Below are positions 25,427 to 33,260 of a stretch of 64,000 nt of DNA, in pieces. The notes under the pieces are model-generated. The model was not told the DNA's origin, ran no database searches, and saw only the letters and a program-made list of their open reading frames with translations. This stretch comes from Paenibacillus tepidiphilus. Its GTDB lineage: Bacteria > Bacillota > Bacilli > Paenibacillales > Paenibacillaceae. Each line of letters opens with the position of its first letter. Positions within the stretch are counted from its first letter, which is position 1. The stretch lies in NCBI RefSeq assembly GCF_008635795.1, contig NZ_VWRQ01000004.1, positions 62,001-126,000 on the forward strand, written 5' to 3'. The translations under genes were made by a program, and so were the position numbers.

Positions 25427-26218
25427 ATGATTATCGATTTGCATACACATGGCAAGCTGTCCAAAAAATCTGTCTTTGACCCGGAGTATTTCCGGCAAAT
25501 GGTGTACGAAGCCAAGGAGAACGGACTGGATGCACTCGCGCTGACCGAGCATTTCAATACCCTGAATTTCTTCGGCATGTACGCTGCACTGGATGAAATG
25601 TATCCCTACAACGGACATTACTATGATGCTGACGGCCTGAAAATCTTCCCCGGCATGGAGGTCGACATCGCCGAGACCGGGCATATCCTCCTGATCGGAC
25701 GGAAGGAGGAGATTCTGGAGGTCCGCGCCGCGCTGGAGCCGTATACCCGTGAAGGACATTTCATTCCCTTCCGTCAACTGCTGGACCTGGCCGACAGCCG
25801 CGGCCTGTGGAAGATCGGGGCCCATCCGTTCCGGCGCTCCACCCCTCTGCATCATCTCAGCCCGGAGCTGCTGGTACGGCTGGATGCGGTGGACTTTAAC
25901 GCCAAGGATATTTATGTGCAGGGAGAGGAGGCTTACCGCGCACTCATCACCCCTTTTGCCGCCGGACTGGGTCTTCCGGTGATTGCCGGCAGCGACAGCC
26001 ATCAGTGCCTGCAATACGGAAGTGTCCTGAACAAGCTTGAGGTTACTTGCGAGACGATGGAGGAGCTTCGCGCAGCAGTCCGCTTAGGTGCGTATACGCT
26101 GGAGGTATCGCATTGCCTGCCGGTCAAGGTGAAGGCTTCCGTCATGATGAAGAAGCTGCTCAAAGAGATGCGCGGCGAAGCCCCGTCGCGGGATGAAGAA
26201 GCGGAGTATTTGGTGTAG
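25427..26218 (+). CDS. PHP-domain metal-dependent hydrolase
   Basis: The 263-residue product is a PHP phosphoesterase: MIIDLHTHGKLSKKSVFD (metal ligands HxH), LALTEHFN, GMEVD, GAHPFRR and AGSDSHQ. Related enzymes hydrolyse phosphate monoesters such as histidinol phosphate or nucleoside 3',5'-bisphosphates. It lies 71 bases after EcfT with AAAGGAG before the ATG, so it seems part of the ECF operon and may act on the imported compound or its phosphorylated form. The substrate is unknown. Confidence 0.85.
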   Translation: MIIDLHTHGKLSKKSVFDPEYFRQMVYEAKENGLDALALTEHFNTLNFFGMYAALDEMYPYNGHYYDADGLKIFPGMEVDIAETGHILLIGRKEEILEVRAALEPYTREGHFIPFRQLLDLADSRGLWKIGAHPFRRSTPLHHLSPELLVRLDAVDFNAKDIYVQGEEAYRALITPFAAGLGLPVIAGSDSHQCLQYGSVLNKLEVTCETMEELRAAVRLGAYTLEVSHCLPVKVKASVMMKKLLKEMRGEAPSRDEEAEYLV

Positions 26219-26779
26219 CGGCACCTGTGGCCTGGCTGCTGGCGCAGAGTGGCGATATCGTTCACGGTTCCCAGCACCAAACCGAGCAGTTCCCTGGAGA
26301 GAAGAATGGTGGGGTGGAGCTTTCCCTTTCGCCGATGACTTGAGCAGAATTGCGAAGATTGCCCCGCAGTGTGGCGACTCATAAATATGTTATCCGAAGG
26401 CGGTTATGAGGAAATATCATTTAACTTTGAGAGAAAGTTAACAGGAGATAAAGCAAGCCGGGGTATGATTATATTCATGCCTGAACCGGTTTGCTTTTTT
26501 TGCTGAAGAGTAAAGGTTTGATCGGGCGATGTCCTGATAGGGATGGATAAACCGTTTCTTATTGTGCAGGATGGGGAATAAAGAAGGTAGCGGCTGTTTC
26601 AGAAACGCTGCTGAGCGTGAAATATGTCTATATTGCAAACGCAAACTGCATAATATCTGGGGCTCATGACCATATATGCCACCATGCACAGAATCGCAAT
26701 TTTGGCAAGTTATATATTATACTATCTGAGTCCCTGGAGGGTGGCTATAATGGGATAGAATTGAAAGGAGAGCATCCTG
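26219..26779. other. Gene-free stretch between the ECF operon and degV
   Basis: I see no convincing gene in these 561 bases. A strong terminator lies at 26451-26501, about 230 bases after the PHP gene, leaving either a long 3' untranslated region or a short independent transcript. The last 80 bases are AT-rich and probably contain the degV promoter. Confidence 0.6.
26451..26501 (+). terminator. Terminator downstream of the ECF-PHP operon
   Basis: AAGCAAGCCGG (26451-26461) pairs with CCGGTTTGCTT (26486-26496), with an inner stem GGTATGA/TCATGCC, and is followed by a run of T. Confidence 0.88.
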
Positions 26780-27619
26780 ATGACCATCAAGATTATTACG
26801 GACAGCGGGTCCGACATACCACAGGCTTACATTGACCAATATGATATCGGCATTGTGAAACTTCCCGTCCATTTCGGACATGACCTGATGCCGCCAGAGA
26901 CGGAAACGATAGATTTTTATTCCCGGATGCGCGAGGCGAAAGAGCTGCCCACGACAGCAAGCCCCAGTCCGCAGGAGTTTGTAAATACATTCAAGCAGGT
27001 AGAGCCGGGGACCGATATTCTGGTGATCTGCATGTCGTCCAACATCAGCAGCACCTATCAGGCGGCAGTGATTGCCAAGGAAATCTATGAAGATGAAGGT
27101 TTTACGGGGAATCTTGAAGTTATTGATTCCCGTACTTTTTCAGGCGGCCTGTCTCTGATAATTGCATTGGCGGCGAAATGGGCCAGCGAGGGCGCAGGCC
27201 TGGCAGAGCTGAAGTCAAGAGTGCTGGCGCAGATTGAGGAAGTGGTGGCGTACTTCACGCTCGATACATTGGAAAATGTCATCAAGGGCGGACGTCTTAA
27301 CCGGTTGTCCGGGGCGGTTGCTTCCGTGCTGAACATCAAGCTGCTGCTCAAGATCAGCGAAGAGGGCCGGGTTGAGGTGGTGGAGAAGACGCGCGGTTTG
27401 CCGAAAGCGCTCAATCAGTTGCTGGCGAAGCTTGACGAGAAGCAGCATGATTATGAAAAAGCAGTCATCGCTATTGTCCACAGTAACTGCGAAAAGCTGG
27501 CGCTGGAGATCAAAGAACGCATTCTGGCGAAGCATCCGTTTAAAGAGGTTGTGTTCTCCAGTATGGGACCGGTTATGGGTACATATGCAGGAGAAGGCGG
27601 AATCGGCGTGGCTTTTTAA
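26780..27619 (+). CDS. DegV-family fatty-acid-binding protein
   Basis: The 279-residue product has the DegV fold signatures: IKIITDSGSDIPQAYIDQY at the start, ELPTTASPSPQEF, ICMSSNISSTYQAA, IDSRTFSGG and FTLDTLENVIKGGRLNR. DegV (FakB-type) proteins bind fatty acids and can present them to FakA kinase. GAAAGGAG precedes the ATG. No fakA-like gene is near, so whether it works with a kinase cannot be told here. Confidence 0.92.
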   Translation: MTIKIITDSGSDIPQAYIDQYDIGIVKLPVHFGHDLMPPETETIDFYSRMREAKELPTTASPSPQEFVNTFKQVEPGTDILVICMSSNISSTYQAAVIAKEIYEDEGFTGNLEVIDSRTFSGGLSLIIALAAKWASEGAGLAELKSRVLAQIEEVVAYFTLDTLENVIKGGRLNRLSGAVASVLNIKLLLKISEEGRVEVVEKTRGLPKALNQLLAKLDEKQHDYEKAVIAIVHSNCEKLALEIKERILAKHPFKEVVFSSMGPVMGTYAGEGGIGVAF

Positions 27620-27758
27620 GGCGTAGATGGTTTCTCGCTACTTAATATCGAAGCGCTATCCTACCATTGCAGAGCAGACAACGGTATAGGCAGCTGCACC
27701 TTCCTATAGGCATCCGCATAGAATGGAGCAAAATCGAATTCTAACGGAGGTCTGCGAC

Positions 27759-28112
27759 ATGTCGATATATACTCCTGAGGTGCGGGGCCCGGTGATCTAT
27801 CAGGCTGATCCCGCGGTTGCCCAGCATTATCATGGCGTACGCAATACGTTGCACCACACCTGCAAGCCTTATCTGAATCACAAAGTGAAGGTCGAGACCC
27901 ATGACGGCATCGCCCATGAAGGCGTTCTGGCAGGAATGGACGGTAAAAATTTGTACCTGCTCATTACCGTCAATACGGACCCGGTACGCGGATTTTACAA
28001 TCCTTACTACAAGCCGTACCCGTATCCGCCTTATCCATACCCCGGACCGGTGAGCGGTAATGCCATCCTGCCGCTGGTTCTGTATGAACTGCTGGCCATC
28101 TCCCTGCTGTAG
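27759..28112 (+). CDS. Small Sm-like protein with Tyr/Pro-rich linker and hydrophobic tail
   Basis: The product of 117 residues has a central segment HKVKVETHDGIAHEGVLAGM with DGKNLYLLI, which looks like the first strands of an Sm/Lsm or SH3-like barrel, a Tyr-Pro linker (YNPYYKPYPYPPYPYPGP) and a hydrophobic C-terminus AILPLVLYELLAISLL. It shares this plan with the gene at 39126. ACGGAGG lies before the ATG at 27759; the frame upstream to 27723 is not needed. The function is unknown; Tyr/Pro-rich segments occur in spore coat proteins, which is a guess. A terminator follows. Confidence 0.75.
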   Translation: MSIYTPEVRGPVIYQADPAVAQHYHGVRNTLHHTCKPYLNHKVKVETHDGIAHEGVLAGMDGKNLYLLITVNTDPVRGFYNPYYKPYPYPPYPYPGPVSGNAILPLVLYELLAISLL

Positions 28113-28186
28113 CCGGTGCCTTCACTAGCATAGTTGACGCTGAATTTAGCATTAAGATAATCATGAAAATGATTAGTAGTAACCAG

Positions 28187-28236
28187 AGACATGAGCGAGG
28201 AACGTGGAGAGTCCGTTCTTTTGTGCATGTCTTTTT
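28187..28236 (+). terminator. Terminator after the Sm-like gene
   Basis: AGACATG (28187-28193) pairs with CATGTCT (28225-28231), with a second inner stem GAACG/CGTTC, followed by TTTTT. Confidence 0.75.
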
Positions 28237-28307
28237 GCAATTTTGAGACCCTTAGCTTAATTAAACACTGGTCAATGGAAGAATGTGAAATTTTATGAAA
28301 AAAGCTA

Positions 28308-28336
28308 TTGACCCTGCTTACACCGGGTGTTAAGAT
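28308..28336 (+). promoter_or_regulatory. Sigma-A-type promoter of cse60
   Basis: TTGACC (28308-28313) and TAAGAT (28331-28336) are separated by 17 bases. The rest of the 28113-28414 interval holds only the preceding terminator. Confidence 0.6.
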
Positions 28337-28414
28337 AGATTGAAATTTGGGCATTTCGCGATTGACTGCGGGGTGCCTTACTATTTGTGAAGGCTTGTGC
28401 CAAAGGAGAAGAAC

Positions 28415-28609
28415 ATGATTCAAGTCAAAGAGTTTGTGGATGCGGATAATTCGTATGCCGTCAATACAGCCAATGAATTTCTGAAGGGGCTGCGTGAGGA
28501 GCAGGTGGTCAATGTTTGCTACGGTTCGGTTGTCAAAGCTGCGCGCGACGGCTCCGAGCATCAGCGGAGTACCATTTTGGTGGTGTACAAGACCAATGAA
28601 GAACTGTAA
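28415..28609 (+). CDS. cse60: Cse60-like small sporulation protein
   Basis: The 64-residue product (MIQVKEFVDADNSYAVNTAN ... VVNVCYGSVVKAA ... STILVVYKT) matches the pattern of Cse60, a small protein made in Bacillus under sigma-E, with the typical MIQVK start and a terminal ILVVYK strand. AAAGGAG at 28402-28408 supports ATG 28415 over the upstream GTG. Its role is unknown. Its stop overlaps a possible 32-residue membrane peptide. Confidence 0.72.
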   Translation: MIQVKEFVDADNSYAVNTANEFLKGLREEQVVNVCYGSVVKAARDGSEHQRSTILVVYKTNEEL

Positions 28610-28694
28610 CTGGAACAAATTTTTCACCTGGTTGTCCATCGGTTCCACTATGTGCATCTTCATCCTCGGATTCTATTATGTAGTAGTGAACTAG
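28596..28694 (+). CDS. Possible 32-residue single-helix membrane peptide
   Basis: A frame overlapping the end of cse60 by 14 bases encodes MKNCNWNKFFTWLSIGSTMC followed by IFILGFYYVVVN, one clear membrane helix after a short polar start. No good ribosome site is visible, so it would depend on coupling to cse60. It ends before a strong hairpin. It may be real or chance. Confidence 0.35.
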   Translation: MKNCNWNKFFTWLSIGSTMCIFILGFYYVVVN

Positions 28695-28740
28695 CGCCAG
28701 CATACTTGCCCGTTTCCTATAAAAAATACGACAACGCACA

Positions 28741-28772
28741 AAGAAGGGACAGCCGCCAGGCTGTCCCTTCTT
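28741..28772. terminator. Bidirectional hairpin between cse60 and the yxcD-like gene
   Basis: Two perfect 14-base arms (28741-28754, 28759-28772) with a four-base loop lie between convergent genes. T-rich bases flank the minus-strand side (CTTCTTTG). Confidence 0.8.
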
Positions 28773-28797
28773 CACGTCAAGCATATATTGTGCCGGT

Positions 28798-29085
28798 TTA
28801 TGTGGTAACCACTGCCGTAATCTCCTCATCCAGCTCCAGCCGTACATTCTCACGGTAAGCGCGGATGCCGTATTCGCTGTGCAGATAACGGAGGATCGCT
28901 TCGTTCAGGTTGGATTCCACTAAATATTGGCTGCGTCCTTGAATCCAGACCTCGGCTGTATAGCCGGTATCTTCATCCCAGCTTAGCTCAACCTGAACCT
29001 CCTGGACACGCACGCCTTTGCGCTCTGCCATATGCAGGCAGACGGCGTTAATAATTTCGTCCATGCTCAGAACGGTTGTTGACAT
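28798..29085 (-). CDS. yxcD: YxcD-like DUF2653 protein
   Basis: The 95-residue product (LSMDEIINAVCLHMAERKGV ... VQVELSWDEDTGYTAEVWI ... RYLHSEYGIRAY) fits the small DUF2653/YxcD family, whose function is not known. It is soluble and acidic. Its ATG overlaps the stop of the preceding membrane protein by one base (TGATG), so both are made together. Confidence 0.78.
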   Translation of the reverse strand: MSTTVLSMDEIINAVCLHMAERKGVRVQEVQVELSWDEDTGYTAEVWIQGRSQYLVESNLNEAILRYLHSEYGIRAYRENVRLELDEEITAVVTT

Positions 29086-29519
29086 CAGTAACGGTCATCC
29101 CTTTCCTGGAACTTGCGCCGCTGCTGGCGGCTGCGGATGAAGGACATCACGAGCATGAAGACAAGATAAATGGCAAGCAGGTTAATGGCCAGACCAATAA
29201 TGTTGCCGAAGGCACCCATGCCGGCGAACATACCGCCGAAGAGCATGCCGGCGATTCCGCCGATCATCAGGCCCTTCATCAAGCCGCCGCCGCTGAAAAA
29301 TCCGCGGTTCGCGGTAGTGGCCGCTGCACCGGTGGATGTAGTGCCTCTGCTGCTATCGTTTGGTTTCACGCTGTCTGTCGTAGATTTCTTCGGAGTCGTG
29401 GTGAAGCTCCGGGTGCCGGATTTAAAGCCGCCGCGTTTCGCATCCGCAAAATCCGGTGTTGTTACGGCAAAAAACAGGGTGAAAGCCATTACAATCATCA
29501 TTACGCGTTTCAATTTCAT
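29085..29519 (-). CDS. Secreted or membrane protein with Gly-rich hydrophobic region (Tim44-like N-terminal type)
   Basis: The product of 144 residues has a signal peptide with a likely cut after DFADA, a basic Ser/Thr-rich segment (KRGGFKSGTRSFTTTPKKS), two hydrophobic stretches (GLMKGLMIGGIAGMLFGGMF and IIGLAINLLAIYLVFMLVMS) and a charged tail. The order 'ADAKRxGGG...FSGGG' plus Gly-rich helices recalls the N-terminal part of bacterial Tim44-like proteins, but the Tim44 domain is missing. ATG 29519 follows GGAGGG. It is cotranscribed with the DUF2653 gene. Confidence 0.65.
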   Translation of the reverse strand: MKLKRVMMIVMAFTLFFAVTTPDFADAKRGGFKSGTRSFTTTPKKSTTDSVKPNDSSRGTTSTGAAATTANRGFFSGGGLMKGLMIGGIAGMLFGGMFAGMGAFGNIIGLAINLLAIYLVFMLVMSFIRSRQQRRKFQERDDRY

Positions 29520-29730
29520 TGAGTATAGATACCCTCCTAGAATTATGGTATGCAGGGTAATACGTAGCAGGGTTCCGGTAGGTTTCAAATTTAAATAAAA
29601 ACTTTCGTATTTTTTTGAAAAAATATTTTTAATGTCGCTTATTAAGCCTGTGAAGCATATAAGCATAAGCACTTCAATATTCAGTGCATGCAATAAGGCA
29701 TGAAGTAAATTGCATTAGACAGCGCAAATA

Positions 29731-29760
29731 AAAAGGACGGAGATCCAGAGGATCTCCGCC
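29731..29760 (-). terminator. Terminator of the carbonic anhydrase gene
   Basis: On the minus strand CGGAGATCC/GGATCTCCG arms with a three-base loop run into CTTTTTATTTG. Confidence 0.85.
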
Positions 29761-29784
29761 AAACAAAGAGTTCAGAGAGTTGCC

Positions 29785-30351
29785 TTATGCTCCGCTGTAC
29801 CCGTCAACGACCAGCTCAAGCGCTCCGGTAGACGGATCGATGATCATGCCGTGCACAGGTACCTTGGGGGGGAGTAAGGGATGGCGCTTGATTAGCTCCA
29901 CAGTCTGAATTACCCCGTCCTGAACATTGTCAAACCCGCGCAGCCACTTTGTCAATTTGATTCCCGAATTCTCCAAAGTGCTCAGCACTTCCTCGGAAAC
30001 GCCGCGCTCCTTGATCGAATTAATCATCCGGTCCGCGTTGAGCGAGGCCATCCCGCATTCGTAGTGGCCCACGACAATCACTTCATCGGCATCCAGCTCA
30101 TATAGAGCGACCATCACGCTGCGCATTACGCTTCCGAACGGCTGGGAAATGACCGCGCCGGCGTTCTTGATGATTTTGACATCGCCGTTCTTGAAGTTCA
30201 TCGCCTTGGGAAGCAGCTCCACAAGCCGTGTGTCCATACAGGTGATGATCAGCATTTTTTTATCGGGAAAGCGGCTGGTCATATAGGCTTCGTATTCTTT
30301 TTTCTCGACAAATTGCTTGTTAAACTCCAGAATGTTGGTTATTTGACTCAT
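29785..30351 (-). CDS. ytiB: Beta-class carbonic anhydrase
   Basis: The enzyme interconverts CO2 and bicarbonate. The 188-residue product has the beta-class zinc motifs CMDTR (C38, D40, R42) and HYECG (His 95 and Cys 98 by count), and it resembles Bacillus YtiB along its length (ILEFNKQFVEKKEYEAYMTS, ELLPKAMNFKNGDVKIIKNA). The ATG at 30351 gives the usual length and lies about ten bases after GGAGG; ATG 30357 is the alternative. Monocistronic, with its own terminator. Confidence 0.9.
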   Translation of the reverse strand: MSQITNILEFNKQFVEKKEYEAYMTSRFPDKKMLIITCMDTRLVELLPKAMNFKNGDVKIIKNAGAVISQPFGSVMRSVMVALYELDADEVIVVGHYECGMASLNADRMINSIKERGVSEEVLSTLENSGIKLTKWLRGFDNVQDGVIQTVELIKRHPLLPPKVPVHGMIIDPSTGALELVVDGYSGA

Positions 30352-30491
30352 GACCATGCTTCCTCCCAATCAAAATGTGTTAAAAGCTTTAATACTTCAA
30401 ATTAGAGATGTACGCTCTGAAGTTGATTATACGCATTCAAAAAAGTATCATCAAGAGGAGCAGCTAAAACATAGAAAGCGGGTGAACCCCC

Positions 30492-32009
30492 ATGGAACAA
30501 TCAGTCCGGGAACAATGGGAGAATTTCAAGGCACTGCTGGGCAAAATTCAGGCCTTTAGCGAAGCGGCCTCACTCATGCACTGGGATCTGCGGACCGGCG
30601 CGCCGCGCAAAGGAGTGGAAATGCGCTCCGCTACCATCGGTACATTGAGTACCGAAGCCTTCAAGCTGCAGACCTCGCCGCAAATGGGCGAATTTGTAGA
30701 ATTCTTCAGCCGGCCGGCGGTGATGAATCAGCTGTCTGCCGCGGAGAATAAGCTGGTTGCCGACTCCCGCAAGGAATATGAGCGCAGCAACCAGATTCCG
30801 CCTGAACTGTTCGAGGAGTACTCCGTACTCTCGGCGACGGCGCAGACGATCTGGGAAGAGGCCAAAAATAACGATGATTTTGCTTCCTTTGAGCCGTATC
30901 TGACCAAGATCGTGGAGCTGAAGCAGAAATTTATCGACTATTGGGGCGTGAAGGACAGCCGGTACGATACGCTGCTGGACATGTACGAGCCCGATTTAAC
31001 CACGGATAAGGTGGACGAGCTGTTCGGACGTCTGCGCAGCCGCCTCGTACCGCTGGTGGAAGCGATCAACGCTTCGCCGGATAAGCCGGACACCGGCTTC
31101 CTGAGTGAAATTTATGCCAAGGAGCAGCAGGAGAAATTCGCCCTCTTTTTGCTGGAGCAGATGGGCTATGACTTTGAAGCGGGACGGCTGGATGAAAGTG
31201 TGCATCCGTTCGCTATCGGGCTGAATCCGGGTGATGTGCGCATTACGACCAACTATTTGCTCGACAATGTGACCAGCTCGATCTTCAGCTCGCTGCATGA
31301 AGGCGGCCACGCGCTGTATGAGCAGAATATCAGCAAGGAGTTCGTAGGCACGTCGCTGGCGCAAGGGACCTCGATGGGCATCCATGAATCGCAGTCGCGC
31401 CTGTGGGAGAACTTTATCGGCCGCAGCCGTTCCTTCTGGGAACGCTACTACGGCGATTTGCAGCAGCATTTCCCCGATCACCTGGCGAACGTGGAGCTGG
31501 AGGATTTCTACCGGGCGATCAACAGCGTAGCCAATTCCTTTATCCGTATTGAAGCGGATGAGCTGACCTACAATTTGCACATTATCGTGCGCTATGAGAT
31601 TGAGAAGCAGATTTTTAATGAAGGCCTTGAAGTCAAGGATCTGCCGAAGATATGGAACGCTAAGTACCAGGAATATCTGGGCATCACCCCTCCGACGAAT
31701 GCGCTCGGCGTCCTGCAGGATGTGCACTGGTCGGGCGGCGATTTCGGTTATTTTGCCTCCTACTCCCTGGGAAATATGTATGCGGCGCAAATCGTCAACA
31801 CACTGCGCAAGGAGTTGCCCGAATTCGATAGCCTGATTGCCGAAGGCAACCTGCTGCCGATCAAGGAGTGGCTGACCGGGAAGATATACCGCCACGGCGC
31901 CAGCCTGACGCCTTCCCAGATCATTGAGCAGGTTACAGGCGAGCCGCTGAATCCGGATTATCTGGCCGATTATCTGGAGAGCAAATACAAGGAGTTATAT
32001 AAGTTGTAA
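30492..32009 (+). CDS. ypwA: M32-family metallocarboxypeptidase
   Basis: The 505-residue product is a zinc carboxypeptidase of the M32 (carboxypeptidase Taq) family, removing C-terminal residues from peptides in the cytoplasm. It shows the active-site helix SSLHEGGHALYEQ (HExxH form HEGGH), MGIHESQSRLWENFIGRS with the next zinc ligand Glu, and IRIEADELTYNLHI. The length is usual. A GGGTG site is weak but the ATG agrees with the family start. Confidence 0.93.
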   Translation: MEQSVREQWENFKALLGKIQAFSEAASLMHWDLRTGAPRKGVEMRSATIGTLSTEAFKLQTSPQMGEFVEFFSRPAVMNQLSAAENKLVADSRKEYERSNQIPPELFEEYSVLSATAQTIWEEAKNNDDFASFEPYLTKIVELKQKFIDYWGVKDSRYDTLLDMYEPDLTTDKVDELFGRLRSRLVPLVEAINASPDKPDTGFLSEIYAKEQQEKFALFLLEQMGYDFEAGRLDESVHPFAIGLNPGDVRITTNYLLDNVTSSIFSSLHEGGHALYEQNISKEFVGTSLAQGTSMGIHESQSRLWENFIGRSRSFWERYYGDLQQHFPDHLANVELEDFYRAINSVANSFIRIEADELTYNLHIIVRYEIEKQIFNEGLEVKDLPKIWNAKYQEYLGITPPTNALGVLQDVHWSGGDFGYFASYSLGNMYAAQIVNTLRKELPEFDSLIAEGNLLPIKEWLTGKIYRHGASLTPSQIIEQVTGEPLNPDYLADYLESKYKELYKL

Positions 32010-32091
32010 GAATTGAACCCGGCCTGGTGGCTGGATTCCGGTACGCAGAACAGGATATAATAGAAGAAAACCGAAATGGAAGGATTTTGTT

Positions 32092-32739
32092 ATGGCCAAC
32101 ACGCATACTTACAGCCGCCGCGAAGAGGTCGCAAATGCCATTACGCATGGAATCGGTACGGTGCTGAGCATCGCCGCGCTGGTCCTGCTCGTTGTTTATG
32201 CCAGTCTGGAAGGGACCGCATGGCATGTGGTCAGTTTCTCGATTTACGGAACGACCATGCTGCTGCTGTACTTGAATTCAACGCTGGTGCACAGCCTCAA
32301 GGAAGGCAAATGGAAGGATTTATTTGAATTTTTCGATCATTCCTCGATCTATCTGTTCATTGCCGGTACGTACACGCCGTTTCTGCTGGTGGCGATCCGG
32401 GGACCGCTCGGCTGGAGCCTGTTCGGAATCATTTGGGGCATTGCCCTGTTCGGGGTCTTGTTCAAGGCCTTCTTCGTCAAAAGATTCCTGTTCATGTCGA
32501 CGATCTTCTACATCGCCATGGGCTGGCTGATCGTCATTGCCTGGAGCCCGCTTGCAGCCGTCGTGGCCAGCGGGGGGATGACGCTGCTTGTTGCAGGAGG
32601 TCTCCTGTATACGCTTGGTACCATCTTCTATGTCTGGCGGGGGTTCCCGTTCCATCATGCCGTCTGGCATATGTTCGTTCTGGCAGGCAGTGTGACCCAC
32701 TTTTTCGCGGTGCTAATCTACTTGCTGCCGATCCGTTAG
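32092..32739 (+). CDS. Hemolysin III family (YqfA/YplQ-like) membrane protein
   Basis: The 215-residue product has seven predicted membrane helices and the conserved PAQR/HlyIII residues: EEVANAITHGIGTVLSIAAL, FEFFDHSSIYLFIAGTYTPF, GWLIVIAW and FHHAVWHMFVLAGSVTHFFA, with the metal-site His and Asp expected of the family. The cellular role is poorly known. A TATAAT-like box lies some 35 bases before the ATG. A terminator overlaps the ylxM promoter downstream. Confidence 0.9.
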   Translation: MANTHTYSRREEVANAITHGIGTVLSIAALVLLVVYASLEGTAWHVVSFSIYGTTMLLLYLNSTLVHSLKEGKWKDLFEFFDHSSIYLFIAGTYTPFLLVAIRGPLGWSLFGIIWGIALFGVLFKAFFVKRFLFMSTIFYIAMGWLIVIAWSPLAAVVASGGMTLLVAGGLLYTLGTIFYVWRGFPFHHAVWHMFVLAGSVTHFFAVLIYLLPIR

Positions 32740-32780
32740 GGGCAGAGAAGCTGCCTTACAACTATATTTGATCCCACAGA

Positions 32781-32831
32781 GAAAGATGACAAGTAAAAGT
32801 GCTTGACATCTTTCTTTGTTTTAGGTATGAT
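32781..32831 (+). promoter_or_regulatory. Promoter of ylxM-ffh overlapping a terminator hairpin
   Basis: TTGACA (32803-32808) and TATGAT (32826-32831) with a 17-base spacer form a strong sigma-A promoter. The -35 box lies in the right arm of an inverted repeat (32781-32793 with 32802-32814, one mismatch) followed by TTTGTTTT, which probably terminates the hemolysin III transcript. Confidence 0.82.
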
Positions 32832-32885
32832 AAGGGACGTTGTGAGGCTGTAAAGTGTTTTTCCTTGACGAAGGGAGTGCCCTTA

Positions 32886-33242
32886 ATGAGTCAGGAAGAT
32901 CGGCTCGAGAAGACCAACCGGATTAATTTGCTGTTCGCTTTCTATGAGCGTCTGTTAACGGATAAGCAGCAAACCTTCCTTAAATATTATTTCCACGATG
33001 ATTTCTCCCTGGGAGAGATCGCTGCGGAATTTGAAATCAGCCGTCAGGCTGTCTACGAACATATTAAACGGGCGGAGCAGGTACTGGAGAATTACGAGGA
33101 GAAGCTCGGATTGCTCAGCAAGCATGAGAGCCGCAGCCGATACCTGGAAGAGCTCCGCGGACTGCCCGGCAACGGGAAGTCGCCCGATGAATACAATGAG
33201 CGTTTTACGGAAATTGTGGATGCATTGCAGAGGTTAGAGTAA
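32886..33242 (+). CDS. ylxM: YlxM, SRP-associated DNA-binding-like protein
   Basis: The 118-residue protein has a sigma-70 region 4-like helix-turn-helix (QTFLKYYFHDDFSLGEIAAE, FEISRQAVYEHIKRAEQVLE). YlxM is normally encoded directly before ffh, as here (18 bases apart), and in Streptococcus it affects SRP GTPase activity. GAAGGGAG precedes ATG 32886; the open frame from 32799 covers the promoter and is not used. Confidence 0.92.
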   Translation: MSQEDRLEKTNRINLLFAFYERLLTDKQQTFLKYYFHDDFSLGEIAAEFEISRQAVYEHIKRAEQVLENYEEKLGLLSKHESRSRYLEELRGLPGNGKSPDEYNERFTEIVDALQRLE

Positions 33243-33260
33243 CGGAAGGGAGAACCCGAT

